Assembly: GCA_021730825.1 (NCBI GenBank)
Contig: JAKFYO010000102.1
Location: 1 to 7,101 of the forward strand
Length of the DNA: 7,101 bases
Direction: 5' to 3'
Origin: Hyphomicrobiales bacterium
GTDB lineage: Bacteria; Pseudomonadota; Alphaproteobacteria; Rhizobiales; Xanthobacteraceae
Part shown: in pieces, positions 1-5,580 of the stretch
Numbering within the stretch: the first letter of the stretch is position 1
How the letters are laid out: every line of letters starts with the position of its first letter
Made by a program: the position numbers and the translations under genes
The notes under the pieces: model-generated
Told to the model about the DNA's origin: nothing
Database searches by the model: none
The model's input: the letters and a program-made list of their open reading frames with translations, nothing else

Positions 1-1578
1 GGCTTTGCCGAAGATCAGGGAATTCGCGGACGCTTTGCTGCGGCGGCGGCCAAGGTCGAGCAGCTCGTCACGAGCGATACTGCGAAGATGACGGAAATCG
101 ACTCACTTCGTTTGATCGCGTCGCTGTCGCAGCTTCGCCGCTACGAGATGGAGTTTATTCTCTCCACTGATCTCAGCGCTACCTACAAAATCTACGGCGA
201 ACTTGCGATGTTCACCGGGCATCTGGCGAAGGCCGCGCTGCCTGCCGCCTTGAAGGAACAAATCGGCACGGCGCTCGAGAAATATCGCGACGACTTCAGC
301 GACTGGATTTCGCAGATGCGGGTCGTAAGCACGCAGTCGACCGTGATTCAGAATTCGACGGTCGATATGCAGTATTCGACCGACAACATCATCATTCACG
401 CCAAGCAGGCACAGGCATCCGCCGCGTTCGCGCTTGCCGCATCGCAGGCACGAACGCGCAACATCATCATCAGCGTCGGCATTGCCGTCATTATGCTTGG
501 GCTCGCACTGAACTGGCTGATCGGCCTCAGCATCACCGGCCCGCTGCATGGTTTGTCCAACGTCATGCGCCGTCTTGCCGGCGGCGAGACCGTTGCCGAC
601 ATTCCTGCGGTCAATGCCCGCGACGAAATCGGCGCAATGGCGCGCACGGTCGTCGTGTTCCGCGACAATGCACGCGAGCGCAAGCGCCTCGAAGGCGAGC
701 AGGCCGATGCGTCGAGCCAGCGTGAGCGCCGTGTGCGCACGGTCGAAGAACTCATCCGCGGTTTCGGCGACAGTGCGAGTTCTGGTCTTGGCGCCGTGCG
801 TCAAGCATCCCAGAAGCTGACGAGTGCCGCCGACAAACTCGAAAACACCGCCGGTAATGTCGATAGCGAAGCCGTGCGCGCGGGACAGGCCGCGGGAGCG
901 GCTTCCGCCAACGTCGCGCAGGCAGCGGTCGCCACCGAACAGCTTTCGGTGTCCGTTTCGGAAGTCGCGCACCAGACTTCGACTTCGACCGAGGTCGCAA
1001 ACCGCGCAGTCGCGGAAGCACAGCGCTCGGTTGCGATCATGCGCAATCTCGGCGACGCGGCGTCCCGGATCGGCGAGGTGGTCGGCCTCATTCAGTCGAT
1101 TGCCGCGCAGACCAATTTGCTCGCGTTGAACGCCACCATCGAGGCCGCGCGTGCGGGCGACGCCGGCAAGGGCTTCGCGGTGGTCGCGCAGGAAGTGAAA
1201 TCGCTCGCGTCACAGACCGCGCGTGCGACCGAAGACATCGCGCATCAGATCGGCGCGATTCAAGAGGCCTCGGGTGATGCCGCGACCGCCATCGACACGG
1301 TCTCGACCGTGATCGAGGAAATGTCGGCGATTGCCTCCTCCATTGCCTCTGCGATCGAAGAGCAGAACGCCGCAGTGGTTTCGATTGCCGAAAACGTCGG
1401 CCGTGCATCGAACGATGCCGATGCCGGTGCGGGCGCGATGAAGTCGGTACAAGCGGCGGCGGCGGGCGCAACTTCCACCGCGAGCGAAGTCGCGGGTCTT
1501 GCTACCGCGCTCGGCGGCGAAGCCGAGAAGCTCGACGCCGCGATCCGCGATTTCCTTGGCGCGGTCCGCGCGGCTTAA
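1..1578 (+). CDS. Methyl-accepting chemotaxis protein, 5'-truncated by window edge
   Basis: This is a transmembrane chemoreceptor that would signal to the CheA/CheW array. The reading frame is open from base 1, so the ATG at 88 is internal and 525 residues are visible. The N-terminal cytoplasmic tail, first membrane helix and part of the sensor domain are missing. Visible residues 1 to about 110 are helical and contain GIRGRF and LRRYEMEF, which resemble the helical bimodular (HBM) sensor family; that assignment is by eye. One membrane helix follows at about residues 154-176 ([20 protein letters not shown]), then a HAMP domain to about 232 (SITGPL...DEIGAMA). The signalling domain has the near-invariant hairpin tip at about 365-400 ([25 protein letters not shown]). 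The protein ends GAVRAA, with no CheR-tethering pentapeptide. The ligand is unknown; HBM receptors such as Pseudomonas McpS sense small organic acids. Confidence 0.95.
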   Translation, partial: GFAEDQGIRGRFAAAAAKVEQLVTSDTAKMTEIDSLRLIASLSQLRRYEMEFILSTDLSATYKIYGELAMFTGHLAKAALPAALKEQIGTALEKYRDDFSDWISQMRVVSTQSTVIQNSTVDMQYSTDNIIIHAKQAQASAAFALAASQARTRNIIISVGIAVIMLGLALNWLIGLSITGPLHGLSNVMRRLAGGETVADIPAVNARDEIGAMARTVVVFRDNARERKRLEGEQADASSQRERRVRTVEELIRGFGDSASSGLGAVRQASQKLTSAADKLENTAGNVDSEAVRAGQAAGAASANVAQAAVATEQLSVSVSEVAHQTSTSTEVANRAVAEAQRSVAIMRNLGDAASRIGEVVGLIQSIAAQTNLLALNATIEAARAGDAGKGFAVVAQEVKSLASQTARATEDIAHQIGAIQEASGDAATAIDTVSTVIEEMSAIASSIASAIEEQNAAVVSIAENVGRASNDADAGAGAMKSVQAAAAGATSTASEVAGLATALGGEAEKLDAAIRDFLGAVRAA

Positions 1579-1632
1579 AGCCGGCGCTTGCCTTTTCGCA
1601 TCCGAATCGCGATTTGAGGGTTGTTCGAGAAC

Positions 1633-1636
1633 GGAG
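1633..1636 (+). promoter_or_regulatory. Shine-Dalgarno GGAG deciding the GTG start of the YihY-family gene
   Basis: GGAG lies 5 bases before the GTG at 1642. The upstream TTG alternative at 1621 has purines (GAGGG, 1616-1620) directly abutting the codon, a spacing too short for initiation. This favours the shorter protein. Confidence 0.6.
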
Positions 1637-1641
1637 CCCTC

Positions 1642-2517
1642 GTGCCAAGACCTTTTCGCATCGCCATCGACGCCTTCTGGCGCTTCAACGACGACGACGG
1701 CTGGGCAATTGCGAGCCACATCGCGCTATCGGGCCTGATGGCGCTGTTCCCGTTCATGATCTTCGTGACCTCGCTTGCCGCGTTCTTCGGCTCGAAGGAG
1801 CTTGCGGACAATACCGCGCAGATTTTGCTCGATACCTGGCCCAAGGAAGTCGCGGGTCCCATCGCGAACGAAATTCATGACGTGCTGACGAACATCCGCA
1901 CCGATGCGCTCACCTTCGGCATCGTGCTTGCGATCTACTTTTCGTCGAGCGGCATCGAGAGCCTGCGCATCGGATTGAACCGAGCCTATGACGTCGGCGA
2001 GCAGCGCTACTTCTGGTGGCTGCGTCTGGAATCGATCGGCTATGTGCTGGTGGGCGCGGCTGGCCTGCTTGCACTTTCGTTTCTGGTCGTGCTGTGGCCG
2101 CTCATGTGGCAGACGACAGTAAAATTCCTGCCGGCACTGGAGCCATTTCGCGGTATCGCGGCGTTCGTGCGCTATTCGACGGCTTCCGCCGTGCTCGTGG
2201 TCGCGCTGATCGTGGTTCACATGTGGCTGCCCGCCGGCAAGCGAACATTGAGCGAGGTCGCTCCCGGCATCGTGGTGACACTTGTCTTGTGGCTGATCGC
2301 GGGTGCTGCCTTCGGGTATTACCTCGGCCGCTTTTCCTACAATTACGTCACGACCTATGCGGGTCTTGCGTCGTTCATGGTCGCCGTCGTGTTTCTTTAT
2401 ACGACCGCGTCGATCTTCATTTATGGTGGCGAGCTGAACGCGGCCATCAAGGATTCGCGTTACGCGCCCGCGATCAACAAAGTTCCGAAGAAGACGAAGC
2501 GGAGAAAGAAGGCCTAG
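1642..2517 (+). CDS. YihY/virulence factor BrkB family inner-membrane protein
   Basis: This is a polytopic inner-membrane protein of the YihY/BrkB family. The family was once mislabelled ribonuclease BN and its molecular function is not established. I chose the GTG at 1642 (291 residues) because GGAG at 1633-1636 sits 5 bases upstream. The TTG at 1621 would add 7 residues but has GAGGG touching the codon, with no usable spacing. About six hydrophobic segments lie near residues 27-50, 90-103, 134-155, 177-196, 207-228 and 238-262. Family-like features are the N-terminal DGWAIASHIALS, the LFPFMIF segment, GIESLRIGLNRAYDV and the C-terminal IYGGELNAAI. The tail is strongly basic (KKTKRRKK) and probably cytoplasmic. 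The gene starts 63 bases after the chemoreceptor stop with no visible terminator between, so co-transcription is possible. Its stop overlaps the convergent ccr stop. Confidence 0.9.
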   Translation: MPRPFRIAIDAFWRFNDDDGWAIASHIALSGLMALFPFMIFVTSLAAFFGSKELADNTAQILLDTWPKEVAGPIANEIHDVLTNIRTDALTFGIVLAIYFSSSGIESLRIGLNRAYDVGEQRYFWWLRLESIGYVLVGAAGLLALSFLVVLWPLMWQTTVKFLPALEPFRGIAAFVRYSTASAVLVVALIVVHMWLPAGKRTLSEVAPGIVVTLVLWLIAGAAFGYYLGRFSYNYVTTYAGLASFMVAVVFLYTTASIFIYGGELNAAIKDSRYAPAINKVPKKTKRRKKA

Positions 2518-3791
2518 ACCTTCGTTCCGGAAGCCTCGATCACATCGTCGAAGGTGCGCATGCCGGGGCGCTGGGCGTTCACCAGCACCGCCATGTTGCC
2601 GGGCTTGTGCTGGTTCTTCCACATCTTCGTGTGCGCGGCCGGAATTTCCTTCCACGTCAGCACTTCGGACATGCAGGGATCGACGCGGCGGTCGAGCACG
2701 AACTGGTTCGCAGCCGCCGCCTGCTTCAAGTGCGCGAAGTGCGAGCCCTGCACGCGCTTCTGGCGCATCCAGACATAACGCGCGTCGAAGGTGATGTTGA
2801 AGCCCGTGGTGCCTGCGCAAAATACGACCATGCCGCCGCGCTTCACGACGAGGCACGAAACCGGGAAAGTGCTTTCGCCGGGATGTTCGAAGACGATATC
2901 GACGTCTTTCTTTCCGGTGATTTCCCAGATTGCCTTGCCGAACTTGCGGGCTTCCTTCACCCACTCGTTATATTCGGGTGTGTTCACGGTGGGCATCTGG
3001 CCCCAGCATTTGAAATCTTTGCGGTTGATCACGCCCTTGGCGCCGAGGCCGAGCACGTAATCGCGCTTGTCGTTGTCCGAAATAATTCCGATCGGATGCG
3101 CGCCGGAGGCGGCGGCTAACTGTACGCCGAACACGCCGAGACCGCCGGAGGCGCCCCAGATCAAAACATTGTCGCCCGGCTTGATGGTGTGCGGCGCGTG
3201 GCCGAACAGCATGCGGTAGGCGGTGGCAAGCGTCAGCGTGTAGCAGGCCGACTCTTCCCAGGTGAGATGCTGCGGACGCGGCATCAACTGGCGCGACTGC
3301 ACGCGGCAGAACTGCGCAAACGAACCGTCCGGCGTTTCGTAACCCCAGATGCGCTGCGAGGGCGAGAACATCGGATCGCCGCCGTTGCATTCTTCGTCGT
3401 CGCCGTCGTCCTGATTGCAGTGGACGATAACTTCGTCGCCGACTTTCCAGCGCTTCACTTTCGCGCCGACCGCCCAGACGATGCCTGACGCGTCCGAACC
3501 CGCGACATGAAACGGCTGCTTGTGAACGTCGAAGGGCGAGATCGGCTGGCCGAGACCTGCCCATACGCCGTTGTAGTTCACGCCGGCTGCCATCACGAAA
3601 ACAAGCACGTCTTCGTCGCCGACCGGCCAGGTCGGGACCACCTCGATCTGCATGGATTCTTCGGGCGGGCCGTGGCGCTCGCGACGGATCGCCCACGCAT
3701 ACATTTTCGACGGAACGTGTCCGAGCGGCGGAATCTCGCCCATCTCGTAGAGATCCTTGGGACCGGTTTGTAATTTCGTGACGGCCGACAT
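2514..3791 (-). CDS. ccr: Crotonyl-CoA carboxylase/reductase
   Basis: This cytosolic enzyme of the ethylmalonyl-CoA pathway reductively carboxylates crotonyl-CoA with NADPH and CO2 to (2S)-ethylmalonyl-CoA. The protein is 425 residues, a usual length for the family. It belongs to the medium-chain dehydrogenase/reductase superfamily: a GroES-like part (about 30-200) and a Rossmann fold with GASGGLG at 213-219. Family-specific stretches include VNYNGVWAG (71-79), the acidic NQDDGDDEECNGGDPM insert (126-141), RIWGYETPDGSFAQF (147-161) and VQGSHFAHL (347-355). The CO2-pocket residues described in the Kitasatospora enzyme (Asn81, Phe170, Glu171, His365) appear to correspond to Asn72 or Asn74, Tyr151, Glu152 and His351; this mapping is by eye. 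I chose the ATG at 3791 because CTCC at 3797-3800 reads GGAG on the minus strand, 5 bases upstream. An in-frame extension to 3860 lacks this and is not family-like. The gene is divergent from ecm. Confidence 0.97.
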   Translation of the reverse strand: MSAVTKLQTGPKDLYEMGEIPPLGHVPSKMYAWAIRRERHGPPEESMQIEVVPTWPVGDEDVLVFVMAAGVNYNGVWAGLGQPISPFDVHKQPFHVAGSDASGIVWAVGAKVKRWKVGDEVIVHCNQDDGDDEECNGGDPMFSPSQRIWGYETPDGSFAQFCRVQSRQLMPRPQHLTWEESACYTLTLATAYRMLFGHAPHTIKPGDNVLIWGASGGLGVFGVQLAAASGAHPIGIISDNDKRDYVLGLGAKGVINRKDFKCWGQMPTVNTPEYNEWVKEARKFGKAIWEITGKKDVDIVFEHPGESTFPVSCLVVKRGGMVVFCAGTTGFNITFDARYVWMRQKRVQGSHFAHLKQAAAANQFVLDRRVDPCMSEVLTWKEIPAAHTKMWKNQHKPGNMAVLVNAQRPGMRTFDDVIEASGTKV

Positions 3792-3904
3792 GGTTGCTCC
3801 GGTAAGAAAATGTCTCAATTGGATGACGGGAAGAATGACCCAAAGGATGTTGCAGCGCAATGTGCCTATTGGCGAAGCAACGATTTGAGAATCCCGTAAG
3901 CCGT

Positions 3905-3924
3905 GGCGGCCAATTTTGCGTGAT
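3905..3924 (+). repeat. 20-base imperfect direct repeat, ccr-proximal copy
   Basis: The consensus is GGCGGYCRATTTTGCGTGAT. This copy matches the one at 5465-5484 at 18 of 20 positions, and both differences are transitions. It lies 114 bases upstream of the ccr start codon, in non-coding DNA. Similarity stops on both sides of the 20 bases. It may be an operator shared by the two ethylmalonyl-CoA pathway genes or a boundary of an inserted segment; the sequence does not decide. Confidence 0.6.
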
Positions 3925-3989
3925 GCTTCAAGCTGCCGCGACGCAATGAGGGTTTTCCACCAGCGGCGATCCCTCTCGCGCGGTGGGCA

Positions 3990-4014
3990 GAAACCGGCCT
4001 ATTATTCTTTCGTC
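3990..4014 (+). promoter_or_regulatory. Possible EcfG-type (general stress response) promoter of the GlsB-like gene
   Basis: The sequence reads GAAAC, 16 bases, CGTC. The alphaproteobacterial general-stress sigma factor consensus is GGAAC, 16-17 bases, CGTT. The match is 4 of 5 and 3 of 4 with correct spacing, about 84 bases ahead of the start codon. GlsB/YeaQ-type proteins are commonly stress-induced, which fits, but two mismatches keep this tentative. Confidence 0.35.
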
Positions 4015-4097
4015 TAAGGCAAGATTCGCGGACGCGTCATCGGCGGCTGCGAGGAAATCAAAGCGGGCAACCGCGAACATCAAGGAGGACGGGGGCT

Positions 4098-4352
4098 ATG
4101 GATCTAAACAGCATCATCATTCTACTGATTGTAGGCGCGGTAGCAGGCTGGCTGGCCGGCGTGATCATGAAGGGCTTCGGCTTCGGACTGATCGGCAACA
4201 TTATCGTCGGTATCGTCGGTGCCGCGATCGCGAGCTGGCTATTTCCGCGACTTGGGATTTCGCTCGGCGGCGGCATCGTAGGCGCGATCATCGCCGCGAC
4301 CATCGGTGCGGTCATCCTCCTGTTCATCATCGGACTGGTGCGGAGAGGCTGA
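4098..4352 (+). CDS. GlsB/YeaQ/YmgE family stress-response membrane protein
   Basis: This is a small, glycine-rich, very hydrophobic inner-membrane protein of 84 residues, the usual size for the GlsB/YeaQ/YmgE (transglycosylase-associated protein) family. Three membrane segments are visible: about 5-23 (IIILLIVGAVAGWLAGVIM), 31-48 (LIGNIIVGIVGAAIASWL) and 57-80. The GWLAGVIMKGFGFGLIGNII pattern and the repeated GIVGA motifs are typical. The ATG at 4098 is supported by AAGGAGG at 4082-4088. The family is associated with general stress in many bacteria, but no biochemical activity is established. The gene stands alone on this strand, ends at a symmetrical terminator and faces the first cysteine-rich gene. 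Confidence 0.92.
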   Translation: MDLNSIIILLIVGAVAGWLAGVIMKGFGFGLIGNIIVGIVGAAIASWLFPRLGISLGGGIVGAIIAATIGAVILLFIIGLVRRG

Positions 4353-4373
4353 CGTCTCCGGCAGACGGAAAAG

Positions 4374-4407
4374 AAAAAGCCGGCGAGAATTTCTCGCCGG
4401 CTTTTTT
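4374..4407. terminator. Bidirectional intrinsic terminator between convergent genes
   Basis: A near-perfect inverted repeat pairs GCCGGCGAGA (4379-4388) with TCTCGCCGGC (4392-4401) around a 3-base loop. It is flanked by an A-run (4374-4378) and a T-run (4402-4407). It therefore gives a U-tract in either direction, serving the GlsB-like gene (+) and the cysteine-rich gene ending at 4406 (-), whose stop codon touches the T-run. Confidence 0.9.
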
Positions 4408-4777
4408 ATTCGGGGTTGGTCAGCGTTCTCGAAAGATTTCCGTTGCCACAGTTCTGGCAACAGGCGCTACAGGATTGCTTGTTGTCGAGGCCGACGCCCC
4501 AATAGGTGCTGGATTTGCCTTTGACCCAGGCGCCATAGCAAATCTTTTCGCCCGAGCGGCAGGCGAGTTTGTATTCGTTATCGTCGCCGGAACCCAGATT
4601 GTAAGCCTGATTGCCACCGGGCCACGCATGGTTGCGGTCCTGCGAATAAAACTCGATCTGAATGTCGTAGTCTGATTTGTTGGTGATGCTGAACGTAATG
4701 TCCTCCGCCGACGCCAGCGAGGCGATCGGCAGGAACAGCGCTACGCCGAGCGCCAGTAAAAGTCGTTTGAACCCCAT
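4406..4777 (-). CDS. Secreted six-cysteine protein of unknown function (paralog A)
   Basis: I do not recognise a named family. The 123-residue product has a Sec signal peptide (MGFKRLLLALGVALFLPIAS, likely cleaved after ASA at about residue 24), giving a mature protein of about 99 residues outside the cytoplasm. Six cysteines at 73, 80, 103, 106, 107 and 110 end in a C-x2-CC-x2-C cluster (CSACCQNC), suggesting disulfides or a metal site. The core carries DIQIEFYS, HAWPGG, QAYNLG, GEKICYGAWVKG and TYWGVG. The ATG at 4777 is preferred because GGAGAG (complement of 4782-4787) lies 4 bases upstream; the GTG at 4789 would place this signal inside the gene. It is a tandem copy of the gene at 4961-5341, roughly two-thirds identical in the mature part by eye. 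It has its own terminator, so is probably transcribed separately from its paralog. Confidence 0.85.
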   Translation of the reverse strand: MGFKRLLLALGVALFLPIASLASAEDITFSITNKSDYDIQIEFYSQDRNHAWPGGNQAYNLGSGDDNEYKLACRSGEKICYGAWVKGKSSTYWGVGLDNKQSCSACCQNCGNGNLSRTLTNPE

Positions 4778-4892
4778 CGCACTCTCCACCTGGATGCCGC
4801 ATTCGCGCGGCGAGCGGGAGATTATTCCTTGGCAATGCAGCGTCTAGTGTCGCTGGGCTTCAAGCGAGATCAAATTTTCGTATTCGCAGAAT

Positions 4893-4923
4893 AAAAAACC
4901 GGCAGGTTGCCCCGCCGGTTTTT
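4893..4923. terminator. Intrinsic terminator downstream of paralog B
   Basis: AAAAACCGGC (4894-4903) pairs with GCCGGTTTTT (4914-4923) around a 10-base loop, in which GG and CC can extend the stem past one mismatch. On the minus strand the A-run (4893-4898) becomes the U-tract, ending transcription of the gene at 4961-5341. It separates that gene from its paralog. Confidence 0.85.
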
Positions 4924-4960
4924 GGATCGCGACGAGAAACTATTCGCGCGCGAAGTGACG

Positions 4961-5341
4961 TTAGCGGCCTCTCGGCGGCGTCAGCGTGCGGGCGAGCGTG
5001 CCGCCCGTGCAGGTTACGCAGCAGGTGTCGCAGCTGTATTTGCGGTTCGGGCCGACGCCCCAATAAGTCTGCGCGGCACCTTTTACCCATGCGCCGTAGC
5101 AGATCTTCTCGCCGCGACGGCAGGACAGCTTGTAATTATTGTCGCGCGCGCGGCCGAGATTGTAGGCTTGGCCGCCACCCGGCCAGGCGTGGCTGCGATC
5201 TTCGGAATAGAATTCGATCTGAATGTCCTGGCCCGAGTCGTTCGTCATCGCGAACGTAACCTCTTGCGCCTGAACAGCGCTCGTCGGCGCGGCCATCGCC
5301 AGCGCCAGACCTACGGCAAGAAATGCCCCTTTAATCCACAT
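4961..5341 (-). CDS. Secreted six-cysteine protein of unknown function (paralog B)
   Basis: The function is not recognised. This is the 126-residue tandem paralog of the gene at 4406-4777. The signal peptide is MWIKGAFLAVGLALAMAAPT, likely cleaved after AVQA near residue 25. The mature part aligns with paralog A without gaps, and the six cysteines (74, 81, 104, 107, 108, 111) keep exactly the same spacing, including C-x2-CC-x2-C (CDTCCVTC). Conserved blocks are DIQIEFYS, HAWPGG, QAYNLG, GEKICYGAWVKG and TYWGVG; the variable positions are mostly surface-type residues. I chose the ATG at 5341 because GGAGAGAG (complement of 5347-5354) sits 5 bases upstream and it begins a clean signal peptide. 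An in-frame extension to 5392 would put a proline-rich stretch before it. Two kept copies suggest diversified or dosage roles, perhaps in the envelope; this is inference. Confidence 0.85.
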   Translation of the reverse strand: MWIKGAFLAVGLALAMAAPTSAVQAQEVTFAMTNDSGQDIQIEFYSEDRSHAWPGGGQAYNLGRARDNNYKLSCRRGEKICYGAWVKGAAQTYWGVGPNRKYSCDTCCVTCTGGTLARTLTPPRGR

Positions 5342-5464
5342 GGTTACTCTCTCCGCTCCGGTGTGGGCCGCCGCCGGTTCTGGCCGGGGCATGGACCCGC
5401 TTGTTTTTCACCAAAATAGATTGCCGCGCCGCACCCGTGCGGTCTAGTGCGCGAAGGCATCATC

Positions 5465-5484
5465 GGCGGTCGATTTTGCGTGAT
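5465..5484 (+). repeat. 20-base imperfect direct repeat, ecm-proximal copy
   Basis: This is the second copy of GGCGGYCRATTTTGCGTGAT, in the same strand orientation as the copy at 3905-3924, 97 bases upstream of the ecm start. It therefore points towards ecm, whereas the other copy points away from ccr. This copy is additionally flanked by CGAT/ATCG arms (5471-5474 and 5481-5484 region), which the other copy lacks. Confidence 0.6.
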
Positions 5485-5552
5485 CGTAGACCGTGCTAGG
5501 GGTTATGCTGCATTGCAGGAAAACCGCGCCCTACGTTTTTACTTATGGGAGC

Positions 5553-5573
5553 GGCCGGGGCCGGCCCAAGGGC
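5553..5573 (+). other. GC-rich hairpin in the ecm leader next to the ribosome binding site
   Basis: GGCCGG (5553-5558) and CCGGCC (5561-5566) can pair, with some register shift needed for a realistic loop. The overlapping GCC-CAAG-GGC (5564-5573) could instead pair across the AAGGG Shine-Dalgarno at 5568-5572. Such structures could affect ecm translation, but no function is shown by the sequence alone. Confidence 0.3.
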
Positions 5574-5580
5574 TGACAAG

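Larger units (their letters stand above)
3792..4097. other. 306-base intergenic region between divergent ccr and the GlsB-like gene
   Basis: No convincing coding frame is present. The region should hold the ccr promoter (minus strand) and the promoter of the GlsB-like gene (plus strand). It contains one copy of the 20-base repeat (3905-3924), a possible EcfG-type promoter (3990-4014) and an imperfect inverted repeat around 3958-3985 (CCACC...GGTGG). I could not identify a convincing housekeeping promoter for ccr. Confidence 0.6.

Noticed and set aside
1591..1662. 12-base direct repeat CCTTTTCGCATC at 1591-1602 and 1651-1662
   Set aside because: Spacing of exactly 60 bases is notable, but one copy is inside the YihY coding region. 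A single 12-base match is expected by chance in a window this size.
1726..2964. 412-codon minus-strand open frame spanning the YihY gene and the end of ccr
   Set aside because: It lies antisense to one well-recognised gene and out of frame in another. Its composition is Arg/His-rich shadow coding with no domain, expected from GC-rich codon bias.
2016..3119. 367-codon plus-strand open frame crossing the YihY/ccr junction
   Set aside because: It is a frame-shifted shadow of the YihY gene followed by antisense of ccr, with no protein features of its own.
3791..3860. N-terminal extension of ccr to an ATG at 3860
   Set aside because: The extra 23 residues are not family-like and bypass the well-placed GGAG ahead of the ATG at 3791.
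3958..3985. Imperfect inverted repeat CCACC...GGTGG upstream of the GlsB-like gene
   Set aside because: The arms are short and bulged, there is no T-run, and no copy exists elsewhere in the window. It is too weak to call an operator or terminator.
3983..4675. 230-codon plus-strand open frame over the GlsB-like gene and paralog A
   Set aside because: It reads out of frame through the GlsB-like gene, through the terminator and antisense to paralog A, so it is not a gene.
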